DNA of 64,000 nucleotides from Yersinia enterocolitica (lineage in GTDB: Bacteria; Pseudomonadota; Gammaproteobacteria; Enterobacterales; Enterobacteriaceae): assembly GCA_002082245.2 (NCBI GenBank), contig NBTC02000002.1, positions 1,984,001 to 2,048,000 of the forward strand, read 5' to 3'. The notes below the pieces were generated by a model. The model was not told the origin of the DNA, made no database searches, and saw only the letters and a list, made by a program, of their open reading frames with translations. A program made the translations under genes and the position numbers. Position 1 is the first letter of the stretch, and each line of letters opens with the position of its first letter. Below are positions 28,581-37,129 of this stretch, one piece after another.

Positions 28581-30431
28581 TTAACTTGGGTAATTCATTG
28601 ATGTTGATATTTTAGCGCCTGCTGGGGAGGTAATGGTTCTGCGGGCACCTGTTTTATCATCAATCAGCGTTAGCTCTATTTCAGACTTGCCGCCAACACC
28701 TTGAGTTATGTCATCAATGTCCCTAACGCTATTATTCGGATTTGTTAAAATAGATGATGGCTGATTTCCTGTGATACTTTCTCCGGTTTCGTTTATCGAT
28801 ACTGGAGGTGATACGTTGATATCAGAAGGAGTATTAGTCGCTAACCCGCCGGACTGAGGATGAATGGCAGGTAAACCCGGCATAATCTTCTGGAGATAGT
28901 TACGCGTTTCAGCAGGCGCTTGCTCTAACCCATATTTTTTAACGTTATTCTGTCCCCAGTTATAAGAAGCAACGGCCTTATTGACATCCCCATCAAACAT
29001 TTTAAGCAAGTCAGAAAGATACTTAGCTGCTGCTTCGCTGGATTTATTGAAGTCCATGCGGTCATCCATCGAGTTTAAGCCATAATCTCTACCTGTTGGC
29101 GGCATAAACTGAAATGGACCCTGTGCCCCTGCGGGTGATAGTAGATTTTTACCTCGGTTAGATTCAGTCAGGTAGACCCGATCAAGCAAGGTTGAAGGGA
29201 GGTTATACTGCGACTCTAACTGTTTCAGTCTCGCTTGCTGCTGATCTTCGCCGGGGAGTATGTAGGGTGATTTAACGGGAGCGACGTTTTTTTGCTTTTC
29301 TATCTCAAGCCGTTTCTTTTCCTGCGCTTCCCAATCTGCACCGTACTGATCATTTAATTTTTGGGTAAAATCCTTATCTGGATACCCAAACGTTAAGTAG
29401 GCTTTCTCTTTAAACGATAATGTCTCTTTGAATTTATCGTCTACTCGCGCCCGATGAAGAATATCTTTCTGTTTATCACCATGTGCAAACGAGTTTTCAT
29501 CATCGTTCTCGCGCATCCTCATATCATGAAGTTGGGTCGCAGCACTTCCCTTGACCATATTTTCATCCGGCAACAGTTTTTTGGCGGCCCATATTTTTCC
29601 CTTGGCCATCAAACCATCAATTGCCGCGCTGGCCTCCTTGAGCTGAGCATTCAATTCAACCAGTTGCGCATTAACTTTTGGATCAACCGTTAAGCCCAAA
29701 CTATCCGATTTAGCCAGTAACTCTTTGTACCTGGCACCCTCTCGCATTAATGCTAAAAGGGGGGCGTTCAATCCTAAAGCATCTGCTAGCGTTTTCTGAG
29801 TTTGTGGCGAAAGTTTAGGGAATATCTTGGCAACATTATCCAGTGTTTTATAAACATCTGCCGTGCCATCTTTGAGGCGTTCAATGACAATGCCGTTCCG
29901 AGCCAATAACTCCTGTGTCACATCGTTACGTGCCCACAAAGGGTCATTAAACGTCTTGTATAGCCCTTCAACAGATTGACGGGCAGAGTCGCTATCGACC
30001 CCTAATATCTGCATAGCACCGCTAACACGGCTAAAATTATCAACTGACATACCGGCATTTTTAGCCGCCACATCAAGCGAATAGGCTGAATCAGCAGCCG
30101 CACTTAACCCCTGAGCGGCTTTGACGCCAATATAACCAACAGCGCCAAGCGCACCAAACCTGAGTACCTTGCTGCCAATCTCACCAACCATTTTTAGCGG
30201 GGGCACCATATCACCGACAAACTGCACACCTTCACGCGCAAACTGCCCCATTCCCTTTAGACGAGCATTGAGGTCGTCAATACCTTCAACTGATCCCTGC
30301 CCCCCTAATTTAAGTCCATCACGGGTTTTATCCAGATCAGGAATGAGATTTTTAACGGCCTCTTCGATACGCTGAATGGAGGCCGACGCCTGATCTGTCG
30401 CGGTCAGTTCAAAATCAAATGCATTACCCAT
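28581..30431 (-). CDS. Tail tape measure protein with lytic transglycosylase domain
   Basis: A 616-residue tape measure. The N-terminal 300 residues include helical phage-tail segments and a small hydrophobic Gly/Ala stretch (about 90-115). The region about residues 400-515 is a SLT/goose-lysozyme-like domain: catalytic Glu in L-T-E-S-N-R-G, then S-P-A-G-A-Q-G-P-F-Q-F-M, and A-V-A-S-Y-N-W-G. The enzyme probably opens the wall locally at injection. At 616 residues the tail would be fairly short. Its start overlaps the frameshift product of the chaperone gene by eight bases. Confidence 0.88.
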   Translation of the reverse strand: MGNAFDFELTATDQASASIQRIEEAVKNLIPDLDKTRDGLKLGGQGSVEGIDDLNARLKGMGQFAREGVQFVGDMVPPLKMVGEIGSKVLRFGALGAVGYIGVKAAQGLSAAADSAYSLDVAAKNAGMSVDNFSRVSGAMQILGVDSDSARQSVEGLYKTFNDPLWARNDVTQELLARNGIVIERLKDGTADVYKTLDNVAKIFPKLSPQTQKTLADALGLNAPLLALMREGARYKELLAKSDSLGLTVDPKVNAQLVELNAQLKEASAAIDGLMAKGKIWAAKKLLPDENMVKGSAATQLHDMRMRENDDENSFAHGDKQKDILHRARVDDKFKETLSFKEKAYLTFGYPDKDFTQKLNDQYGADWEAQEKKRLEIEKQKNVAPVKSPYILPGEDQQQARLKQLESQYNLPSTLLDRVYLTESNRGKNLLSPAGAQGPFQFMPPTGRDYGLNSMDDRMDFNKSSEAAAKYLSDLLKMFDGDVNKAVASYNWGQNNVKKYGLEQAPAETRNYLQKIMPGLPAIHPQSGGLATNTPSDINVSPPVSINETGESITGNQPSSILTNPNNSVRDIDDITQGVGGKSEIELTLIDDKTGARRTITSPAGAKISTSMNYPS

Positions 30432-30583
30432 TTTTCCCCGCCTTCACCTTGTTAATTCTGACCGCCTGCTGATACCACCACTGTAATCGGCTATAGGTCA
30501 GGGACCAGGCATCTGATGGCCCCCACCCATAGTAATAGGTCACATCTGCTAGTTCGTTACCCCATTCTCCACCTGGGGGGAGT
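30424..30583 (-). CDS. Frameshift extension of the tail assembly chaperone
   Basis: A frame without its own start, lying -1 to the chaperone gene. It begins at the run of six C at about 30578-30583 and continues P-G-G-E-W-G-N-E-L-A-D-V-T-Y-Y-Y-G-W-G-P-S to a stop at 30424. The composition (many Trp and Tyr, a Q-W-W-Y-Q-Q helix) is typical of the second half of tail chaperones. Position, overlap with the tape measure and the C-run all fit programmed frameshifting as known for lambda G/GT. Mu itself is reported to use -2; the frame here is -1. Confidence 0.78.
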
Positions 30584-30851
30584 AGGCTAAAAAACTCATC
30601 ATGTAGACCTCACAGGCTTTATAGTCGGTGAAAGCCATTTTTTTGATGGCTTCACGCGGCACATTCGACACCAGCGAAATAAGTAGTCCCATCGCACTGA
30701 GTGCACCAGATTTAGCCTGTTCGTCATAAAACTGCTGAACCTGAATCAATATCGGTTCACTGAGTTCGATAGCCTCATAGGTGGTTTTAGTGGCTTCATG
30801 AGAAATAGGCTTAACGAGGGGGATTGTTTTAGTGCGTTCTAATTCAGACAT
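30549..30851 (-). CDS. Tail assembly chaperone, Mu gp41-like
   Basis: A 100-residue protein with the family start V-x-L-x-x-P-I-S-H-x-x-x-x-T-Y-E-A-I-E-L-S-E-P and a helical C-terminal part (M-A-F-T-D-Y-K-A-C-E-V-Y-M-M-S-F-L). It binds the tape measure during tail assembly. Six C near its 3' end (frame T-C-C-C-C-C, then C-A-G) allow a shift to the longer form that ends at 30424. It lies between the tube and tape measure genes as expected. Confidence 0.85.
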   Translation of the reverse strand: MSELERTKTIPLVKPISHEATKTTYEAIELSEPILIQVQQFYDEQAKSGALSAMGLLISLVSNVPREAIKKMAFTDYKACEVYMMSFLAYSPQVENGVTN

Positions 30852-30852
30852 C

Positions 30853-31227
30853 TTAGTTCTCCGTCACCGATACCGAACCACCTTCCCAGCGAATATCAGC
30901 AGTCGCCTCGGTGCTATCTACTTCTTGGGTATTTACCGACCACATACCACTGCCGATAATCGTTTTGCCATTAGCCAATTCACAGACAATATTGACATTG
31001 GTCTGGTCGTTAAAATCGCTGATCGACGTGCCGCCACTGTCACGGATTTGGCAGGAAATAAACGGGGCGCTAAAGGTTTCTTTATAACCATGCACCCCAT
31101 CCATTCCCGTCAGGGTTTCACGCTTGAATTTTGAGGGGCTGTATTTAAATTGCCCCGCAACCATGATGGTCAGGCCGTCAACGGTGACATAAGCTGTTCC
31201 CGCGAGGCGATTGGATGTATCACCCAT
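30853..31227 (-). CDS. Phage tail tube protein
   Basis: A 124-residue protein of the Mu-type tube family. It begins R-L-A-G-T-A-Y-V-T-V-D-G-x-x-x-x-V-A-G, followed by R-E-T-L-T-G-M-D-G-V-H-G-Y-K-E, a motif found in these tubes, and ends in beta strands. It forms the inner tube of the contractile tail. The gene is 12 bases after the sheath gene and one base before the chaperone gene. Confidence 0.88.
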   Translation of the reverse strand: MGDTSNRLAGTAYVTVDGLTIMVAGQFKYSPSKFKRETLTGMDGVHGYKETFSAPFISCQIRDSGGTSISDFNDQTNVNIVCELANGKTIIGSGMWSVNTQEVDSTEATADIRWEGGSVSVTEN

Positions 31228-31239
31228 GATAATGAATCC

Positions 31240-32730
31240 TTATGCTGATGCCTGGAGGCGGAATTGGTTGAGAACAGCGAAGATACGCAACTGATTGATC
31301 AGGACACCGGTCCACAGCACATCAACTCTATTCGGGTTACTGGCGCTTTTTTCGACCTTCAATCCCTTGGCAAACCCTTTGGCATCCTGCACATAGCCGT
31401 TAAATTCCAACGTCTGGTACTGGGCAATCAATTCAGCGCGGATCACGTTCGGGGTAATAATCGCCGAGCCGGGGGCAAAACGGGTGCCATCGGCCGCCAG
31501 CTTCATACGGGCGAATTTCGACGTTACCTGAGTACGCAGGAATCGAGTGACAAACATCAGCAGGAATAAGGTCTCAATCTGCAAATAGCTGTCATCTTCC
31601 GCGCCATACTTGTTCTTTTGGTAGGTGGTGATGATGTTTTCTACCTGTACCGTACCATCGTCGGTGGTAGTGACCGTGGATATCCCGCTGTGCAGCAGGT
31701 TATTACGCTCGGTCAGGGTAAAGCGGCTGGCCAGTGGGGGAGCCAGTACGCCACTGATTGCCAAGGTTTGTAACGGGCGGCCGGGGTCGTTACGCAGACT
31801 TTGCGCAATAGCGCCAACATAAGCCGCTGACCAGATATAGCTTGGTGTTGGCGAGCCATTTACCCCCAACAGAGAAGCATGCTGATCATTGCGTAATTCG
31901 CCTGCGGCTGTCAGTTGTCCATAAGTCCCCGATTGAGCCGCAAAGCTATGGCCATAGAGCTGCTCGGCATAACTCCAGCGACCGGTACTGTCTGACAAGA
32001 AGTCTTTGATTTTATTCAGTGACGCAGTGTCAGTGTATGGATTGATAATGAAATCAAAGGTCCTGTCCTGCAAATTAGCCAGCGCATCATCCAGTTCAGG
32101 CGCACCCGCACCGCCAGCCATTGGCGTAAATGTCAGTACTAGGCTATCTGGTGTTGTTTCGCCACCGGCGCTACCCAAATAGTTCAGCCGCAAATCAATC
32201 GTGTTACCGTGGGCACCTTTGTTTTTAGCGGTGAGCGTGATGACCGCCGCCACCGCAGCAGCAGTGACAGGCAAGGCGCTGGCGGCATTGATGGCGGAAG
32301 TTAATGCAGTGGCAATATCTGCCACCTCATCAGTCGCCACCACCGCGACTTGCACCCGAATACCCGCGATATACAGAGAGATAACCCCAGTTGCTGATGC
32401 CTGCGTGGTCACGGTAATTTTACCCGTTGCCGCAACCATGGATTCCGCATCGCTCAACGGTAAAATGTAGATCTCACCGGCGATGTCATTCGCTAAGTAT
32501 GCAGCCATCTGACCATGCAACATTGAACCTGCACCAGCTTGCCCCGCCACGGTAGCCACTGAGGAAACCAGTACCGGAATATCCGCAGGTAACGAGCCTG
32601 AAGCCAACATCTGGCCGATGATTAAAGTTCGCTGCGTCGTTGTCGCCGTGTTCGCCTGTGAGTTATCAAATTCAGCGAAGAAAAGCGGTGTCCGAAGATT
32701 GCTCGGAATATGAGTAAAAGGAATAGTCAT
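31240..32730 (-). CDS. Tail sheath protein, Mu gpL-like
   Basis: A 496-residue contractile sheath. The start I-P-F-T-H-I-P-S-N-L-R-T-P-L-F-F-A-E-F-D-N-S-x-A is the gpL signature (gpL of Mu has about 495 residues). The C-terminal part with R-F-L-R-T-Q-V-T-S-K-F and R-A-E-L-I-A-Q-Y is the conserved inner domain that contacts the tube. It is a clear sign of a myovirus tail. The start overlaps the stop of the DUF2635 gene by one base. Confidence 0.93.
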   Translation of the reverse strand: MTIPFTHIPSNLRTPLFFAEFDNSQANTATTTQRTLIIGQMLASGSLPADIPVLVSSVATVAGQAGAGSMLHGQMAAYLANDIAGEIYILPLSDAESMVAATGKITVTTQASATGVISLYIAGIRVQVAVVATDEVADIATALTSAINAASALPVTAAAVAAVITLTAKNKGAHGNTIDLRLNYLGSAGGETTPDSLVLTFTPMAGGAGAPELDDALANLQDRTFDFIINPYTDTASLNKIKDFLSDSTGRWSYAEQLYGHSFAAQSGTYGQLTAAGELRNDQHASLLGVNGSPTPSYIWSAAYVGAIAQSLRNDPGRPLQTLAISGVLAPPLASRFTLTERNNLLHSGISTVTTTDDGTVQVENIITTYQKNKYGAEDDSYLQIETLFLLMFVTRFLRTQVTSKFARMKLAADGTRFAPGSAIITPNVIRAELIAQYQTLEFNGYVQDAKGFAKGLKVEKSASNPNRVDVLWTGVLINQLRIFAVLNQFRLQASA

Positions 32731-32921
32731 TATTTGGTTTTCTCCGCTTTGGTGGTTTCTGGCGCAGGTTTAGCCTCTTTAGGTTGTTCGCGCACCACAT
32801 CACCGTCGTTTAAACGACGACGCCAAAATGAATTATCGGGAACCTCAGAGCCGGATTCAGGCAAAAAGGTGCCCTTAACCGGGTCGCGTACAGTACGACC
32901 GGCTACGGGTTTAACAATCAT
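32730..32921 (-). CDS. DUF2635 protein, Mu gp38-like
   Basis: A 63-residue protein beginning I-V-K-P-V-A-G-R-T-V-R-D-P and containing L-P-E-S-G-x-E-V-P-D-N-S-F-W-R-R-R-L-N-D-G-D-V, which is the DUF2635 pattern. The tail is Lys/Glu/Ala/Pro-rich and probably disordered. It lies right before the sheath gene in Mu-like phages; its role is unknown. Confidence 0.88.
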   Translation of the reverse strand: MIVKPVAGRTVRDPVKGTFLPESGSEVPDNSFWRRRLNDGDVVREQPKEAKPAPETTKAEKTK

Positions 32922-32926
32922 GAGGT

Positions 32927-33472
32927 TTACTCCGGGAAGTTGATTGAAACTACGGGTTCGGTAGTGCCATCTGGCATGGCGATCGTGACATCCATACCGT
33001 CTAATCTGTCGGCATTAATGGGATAGAAGTCTTCCGGCCCCTGGTAATACTCGATATCCAGCTCCATCAATAATTGAGCCAGATGGCCTTCACCACCCGA
33101 ATCCAGATCAATGGTTGAGCGGACTCGGGCAAACTGCTGTATCTGGCGAGTGAGGTCATAACTGTTTATCACTGCCCGCTCAATTTGTTCTCGCAACCGT
33201 TCGAGCGCCAGCTCTGCCTTATTCGCCCCATCATTCTCATTTTCGCCGTCAAGCTCCTGCAACCGGCCAGTGATACGCACGGTTGTAATGGTGTTGAACT
33301 GCGGGGCGTTGCGGCCTAATGACTGTTTTTCCTCGATAAGGGTTTGCACCAAGATAACCGGATACATCTCCTCAGTGGTTGGCCAGTCACGCGGGGAGTA
33401 GACGCGGTTTCCCGCATCTGTATTCCCAATAATGGCATCAACAACCAGTTGCCTGACTTGCGCTGTATTCAT
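32927..33472 (-). CDS. Mu gp37-like tail completion protein (DUF1834)
   Basis: A 181-residue protein of the phage gp37/DUF1834 type, with V-D-A-I-I-G-N-T-D-A-G, N-R-V-Y-S-P-R-D-W-P-T, then P-V-I-L-V-Q-T and a later R-V-R-S-T-I-D-L-D-S-G-G-E. In Mu-like gene order it precedes gp38 and the sheath and probably completes the tail terminator end. It overlaps the neck gene at 33469 by four bases. Confidence 0.82.
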   Translation of the reverse strand: MNTAQVRQLVVDAIIGNTDAGNRVYSPRDWPTTEEMYPVILVQTLIEEKQSLGRNAPQFNTITTVRITGRLQELDGENENDGANKAELALERLREQIERAVINSYDLTRQIQQFARVRSTIDLDSGGEGHLAQLLMELDIEYYQGPEDFYPINADRLDGMDVTIAMPDGTTEPVVSINFPE

Positions 33473-33813
33473 GATCTTGTCCGATTAAGAATGAGTTTGC
33501 TCCCGCCGTGACTGTCTGGTTGAACATCTGCTACAGCAAACAAGGTATTGACCGGTTCATTAGCAACGATGCCAATAAATACCCGGTCCCCCTGTTTAGG
33601 TGGTGAACGAAACTCACTGTCCCTAACCCCTAAAACGGGATTGGTGGTATTAATGGTGCTGCCATCATCCAGCGGGTCAATGGTGGTATAGGCCCGATCA
33701 AAGATGCCGCTGATGGTATAAGTTGGCTTACCACCAGCAGGCCGGTAATCAACCGGGTCACCAAATACCGCTTGTAGGGGTGCAAGAAGATGCTGATCCC
33801 AGTTGATACCCAT
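33469..33813 (-). CDS. Head-tail joining protein (lambda FII-like, Phage_attach)
   Basis: A 114-residue protein with W-D-Q-H-L-L-A-P-L-Q-A-V-F-G-D-P-V and later R-D-S-E-F-x-x-P-P-K-Q-G-D-R-V-F-I. This matches the FII-like attachment family, which tops the connector and receives the tail. It marks the junction between the lambda-like head module and the Mu-like tail module of this phage. Confidence 0.75.
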   Translation of the reverse strand: MGINWDQHLLAPLQAVFGDPVDYRPAGGKPTYTISGIFDRAYTTIDPLDDGSTINTTNPVLGVRDSEFRSPPKQGDRVFIGIVANEPVNTLFAVADVQPDSHGGSKLILNRTRS

Positions 33814-34121
33814 CAGCCACCTCGATTTATCTTCACACCATCATCGACAGTGATTGAGGGGCCAATAGTGCTAGCCGCCTGCTGCCGTAACACTTTCACA
33901 TCAGCAACCACGCCCAGGCTAATCAGTCGTTCAACATCATCATGCGGCAGGAATAAACGGCTATTCTCCACATGAGTTTCCCCGCTATGGCGCAGAGTCT
34001 GGCCTTTTACGACAACAACCTCCAACTCGTCAGAGTCGTCCGTCGAATCATCACCCGCGAACTCGGGCGGATTTCCGCCCAGTTCATTGATAGTCGGTTG
34101 TTGCTTTGCTGGTTTTGTCAT
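33813..34121 (-). CDS. Putative head-tail connector/head completion protein
   Basis: A 102-residue acidic protein with an Asp/Glu-rich stretch (D-D-S-T-D-D-S-D-E-L-E) and a C-terminal half with R-L-F-L-P-H-D-D-V-E-R-L-I-S-L-G-V-V. The start at 34121 is one base after the capsid stop; the track-type longer start would extend into the capsid gene. Position between capsid and FII-like genes is that of lambda FI. The sequence alone does not identify it. Confidence 0.6.
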   Translation of the reverse strand: MTKPAKQQPTINELGGNPPEFAGDDSTDDSDELEVVVVKGQTLRHSGETHVENSRLFLPHDDVERLISLGVVADVKVLRQQAASTIGPSITVDDGVKINRGG

Positions 34122-34122
34122 A

Positions 34123-35172
34123 TCACACCACCGTCGCACAGAGTGAGGCGTTAACCCGGCTTGGGATCACCAACGGTGCAGATTGCATCAACAGGTAACG
34201 CTGTGCCGGGTCGGGCATAATCCATGACTTTGGTGCGAAAGCCATCGGACCATAATTAAACGCAGGATCTAAAATGAGACCAAAGGCGCGAGTCCCCATC
34301 AGGTCAGCACCTGACATTAATACGGCACCATCTGGGATCATTGGCTTTTCAATGCCGTCCAGCGGGTCAATAAACCAGTCGTTATAAAGCCACAGATCAA
34401 AGTTACCCCAGCGACCTTTATAAACCGCGCCTTTATTGACGCGCGGCCCCGCATCAACCTGATTACCAAAGGGACTTAATGCCGGGAATACGATGGCATT
34501 GTCTTTAATAGTGGTATCCAGGCGGAACGCTTTCCATGAGGAGGTAGTAAATACCAGGTCAGTGGCCACCGATCCTGACTCTTTCAACATCAGCGTTTGC
34601 CAGTCTTCAATATCATCGGAGGGCTGAGTATTTGTTGCACCGGCAGCCACAGATAAAGGCCATTTATCTGACCCACTCAATGTAATGGTCAGGTTACTGG
34701 AACGACCAAAATCAATGACCGTGGTCGGGAACCCTTCACCCACCACCGTAATTTGAGATTTAGTCAGCGCACCAGCGGCCATCCATTCCATACGACGGTT
34801 AAGCATGTCGATCTGGTCTTCCATTTCAAACTGGATGTTTAACATTTCGCGCTCTGCGGCGGTGTATTCCCCACCAATGCGCTCCCCCATCTGGCGGCGG
34901 ATAGGTTTACGCAAATCAGGCGCGCGCTTGTCTTTGATATAAGCCGGTTTGAACGTATTGGTTTGATACTTGCGACTCTCCACCAGCTTCCCTTCAACTA
35001 ACGGGGAAACGAAAGGAGACATACGACGCTTACCAATATCAACATCGATGGAAACCTCTTCAGTTTCGTAAGTAACGACGTTGGGAAAGAAGCGATCAAG
35101 TAACCAGTTTTGGCTGGTTTTCAGGTTGGGAACCAGACCCACCAGCACATTGGTATCGTAAATATTATTCAT
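34123..35172 (-). CDS. Major capsid protein E (lambda gpE-like)
   Basis: A 349-residue capsid protein of the gpE family. The start is N-I-Y-D-T-N-V-L-V-G-L-V-P-N-L-K, with R-F-F-P-N-V-V-T-Y-E-T-E-E-V and K-R-R-M-S-P-F-V-S-P-L-V-E-G-K, all conserved in gpE. Near the C-terminus P-D-P-A-Q-R-Y-L-L-M-Q-S-A-P-L is the usual ending. It folds as HK97 and needs the decoration protein encoded upstream for a stable head. Confidence 0.93.
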   Translation of the reverse strand: MNNIYDTNVLVGLVPNLKTSQNWLLDRFFPNVVTYETEEVSIDVDIGKRRMSPFVSPLVEGKLVESRKYQTNTFKPAYIKDKRAPDLRKPIRRQMGERIGGEYTAAEREMLNIQFEMEDQIDMLNRRMEWMAAGALTKSQITVVGEGFPTTVIDFGRSSNLTITLSGSDKWPLSVAAGATNTQPSDDIEDWQTLMLKESGSVATDLVFTTSSWKAFRLDTTIKDNAIVFPALSPFGNQVDAGPRVNKGAVYKGRWGNFDLWLYNDWFIDPLDGIEKPMIPDGAVLMSGADLMGTRAFGLILDPAFNYGPMAFAPKSWIMPDPAQRYLLMQSAPLVIPSRVNASLCATVV

Positions 35173-35280
35173 GGAGTATCTCTTTTAATTTGCTGGCAGC
35201 CAGAGCCACCAGATCAAGATTGAAGACGAGTAAGCCCCTACCAAGTGAGTGGTATTGGGTGCAAATCAGAAAGTTAGGTT

Positions 35281-35682
35281 TTAAACGGGTGCTTGGATAC
35301 TGTCTTCGAGGAAGATTGAATACGACCGCAGTGCCGTTTTTAGTTCAGCCAATGTCCATGAAGCATCGTGAATGATCACGTTCTGATTAAACTGCCCCAT
35401 CAGATAAACGCCCCCTCGCTGGGCGGTAGTGGTTGTATCCACATTATCAACGAGGATAGCAACCGGTACTTCGCTGCCGTCATCCGCATCTTTTACTGAC
35501 TTGATGTATTCGCCTGACGCTGTAATTTTACCCATCACGGTGCCACGCAAATGGATTGCAGCTGCCTGAGCAATAACAGCGGTATCCGTGACCAGTTGCA
35601 GTGTCCCGGCAATTAACTGGTCGGGCACATACAAAGATGAGCGCATACCCGGCTGGAACGCATTTTGTCCAAAGTTATCCAT
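35281..35682 (-). CDS. Head decoration protein (lambda gpD-like)
   Basis: A 133-residue protein with D-Q-L-I-A-G near the start, G-T-V-M-G-K-I-T and the end of the domain with Y-L-M-G-Q-F-N and L-R-S-Y-S-I-F-L. It trimerises on the head lattice to stabilise the expanded capsid. It overlaps the scaffold gene by one base and precedes the capsid gene by about 110 bases. Confidence 0.85.
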   Translation of the reverse strand: MDNFGQNAFQPGMRSSLYVPDQLIAGTLQLVTDTAVIAQAAAIHLRGTVMGKITASGEYIKSVKDADDGSEVPVAILVDNVDTTTTAQRGGVYLMGQFNQNVIIHDASWTLAELKTALRSYSIFLEDSIQAPV

Positions 35683-36272
35683 TATTTTTTACCCTTTACT
35701 GAGTCATAGAGGCTGGTCATCTTATTGACCAGTGACGCGCCTTTTGATGCGACTGCGGCATCCTGTCCGGGCTGTGTATTGCCGAGGGCCTGCATCCGTT
35801 CATCCAAAGAGCGTTTACGGGGCACTGTGGCAGATACCGGTGCTGTAGCAGTAGTGGAGGCAAGAACACGGATCACAGCAGCAGAACTCATGCCGGAATT
35901 AAGCGCCAGAGAAACCGCTAAATCTCCGCGCCCGGTAGCATGCTTACTGCCAAAGATACGAGCACAGCGCTGGCGTTCAGCACTGCGGCCTTTTTTGACG
36001 TTACGGTCTTCGGTATCATCATCACCGTCATCGTCACTCCCTTCATCCGCGTCAGCATCATCGCTGTCATCCTCAGCATCAGGGTCCTTATTATCCTGAT
36101 CATCAGGATTATCGTTTGAGTCGTCATCGTTCTCTTCAGCTTCAGGATCTTTTTCATCATCTTCAGCCTGACGACCTTTGGCCTTTTTGACCTTGTCTTT
36201 ATCGTCCTCAGTCTCTTCTGACGCCTTGGCCCCACGGCCAAACAGGTGTGAAAAACCTTTAATTTTCGCCAT
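35682..36272 (-). CDS. Acidic capsid scaffold-type protein
   Basis: A 196-residue protein in the place of a lambda Nu3-like scaffold. The N-terminus has F-S-H-L-F-G-R-G; residues about 20-92 are extremely acidic (long Asp/Glu runs with Asn). The C-terminal 100 residues are helical, with R-S-A-E-R-Q-R-C-A-R-I-F and M-S-S-A-A-V-I-R-V-L, like the C-terminal part of phage protease-linked scaffolds. Unlike lambda, where Nu3 lies inside gene C, it is a separate gene that overlaps the S49 protease stop by one base. Confidence 0.75.
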   Translation of the reverse strand: MAKIKGFSHLFGRGAKASEETEDDKDKVKKAKGRQAEDDEKDPEAEENDDDSNDNPDDQDNKDPDAEDDSDDADADEGSDDDGDDDTEDRNVKKGRSAERQRCARIFGSKHATGRGDLAVSLALNSGMSSAAVIRVLASTTATAPVSATVPRKRSLDERMQALGNTQPGQDAAVASKGASLVNKMTSLYDSVKGKK

Positions 36273-37129
36273 TACTTTTCTCCAACCAATGTTAATAAAT
36301 CGCGGAATGCGACATCAGGCGGGGCAACTTGATCAGCCAGCCCCAACTGCACACCATCAGCAGCCAAGAAACATGCCGCCTCGGTGTCTCTGATCGTTCT
36401 CTCTGCTACCCCGCGATTGCGGGAAACCGTACTCACGAACAAGCGGCCCATCTCGTCAACATCGGACTGAATGGCCTTCTTTGCTTCTTCGCTTAATGCT
36501 TCGTAGGGATTTGATTCCGCTTTTCTGCTGCCAAAGGTGATTATCGTGACCTGTACGCCATCGCTTTTTATGCGCTGTGACCAGTCAACATGCATCACGA
36601 TGACGCCGATCGAACCGACCCCGCCGGTGCGAGGAACGATAATACGATCCGCTGCACTGGCCAGTGCATAAGCAGCCGAATAAGCATTTTCGGACAGGAT
36701 TGACCAAATGGGTTTAGCGCCTCGGGCAGCATAAATTTCATCGACCAAATCAAAACAGCCGGCGACTTCGCCGCCCGGTGAATCGATATCAAAACAAATG
36801 CCCTTAACAGCGTCATCATTCATTGCGGTCAGAAAGCTGGCTCGAATGCCGTCATAGCCTGTCATGCCGCTATAAGGTCGCAGGGTGCCTAACTTTTGCA
36901 CCAACGTGCCCTGAATCGGAATGACCGCCACGCCCTCGATAACGTCATAACCACAATCACGCCCTTTGCGTGAAAAGAAATCATCCTCTTCGTCGGCCCA
37001 ATCGGCATTGGACTGAATGCGCGTCAGGCCGAACCGGTCAGTCAATGCCGCCATAACGACTTCAGCCTTGTGCGGATGAAGTGCCAGCGGGGTGTTAAAG
37101 AGCCGCTGGGCTAAATGTGGAAGATTCAC
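36272..37129 (-). CDS. S49-family prohead protease (lambda gpC-like)
   Basis: A 285-residue ClpP/SppA-type serine peptidase. It has I-P-I-Q-G-T-L-V near residue 67, D-I-D-S-P-G-G-E-V-A-G (about 115), the nucleophile Ser in E-N-A-Y-S-A-A-Y-A-L-A-S-A (about 150) and V-G-S-I-G-V-I. The catalytic Lys follows in the usual place. It processes scaffold and portal during head assembly. It overlaps the portal gene by four bases. Confidence 0.9.
   Translation of the reverse strand: MNLPHLAQRLFNTPLALHPHKAEVVMAALTDRFGLTRIQSNADWADEEDDFFSRKGRDCGYDVIEGVAVIPIQGTLVQKLGTLRPYSGMTGYDGIRASFLTAMNDDAVKGICFDIDSPGGEVAGCFDLVDEIYAARGAKPIWSILSENAYSAAYALASAADRIIVPRTGGVGSIGVIVMHVDWSQRIKSDGVQVTIITFGSRKAESNPYEALSEEAKKAIQSDVDEMGRLFVSTVSRNRGVAERTIRDTEAACFLAADGVQLGLADQVAPPDVAFRDLLTLVGEK

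Noticed and set aside
35918..36241. Open frame rich in Thr, Met and Arg in the scaffold region
   Set aside because: It is the shifted reading of the Asp/Glu-rich repeats of the real scaffold gene on the same strand.
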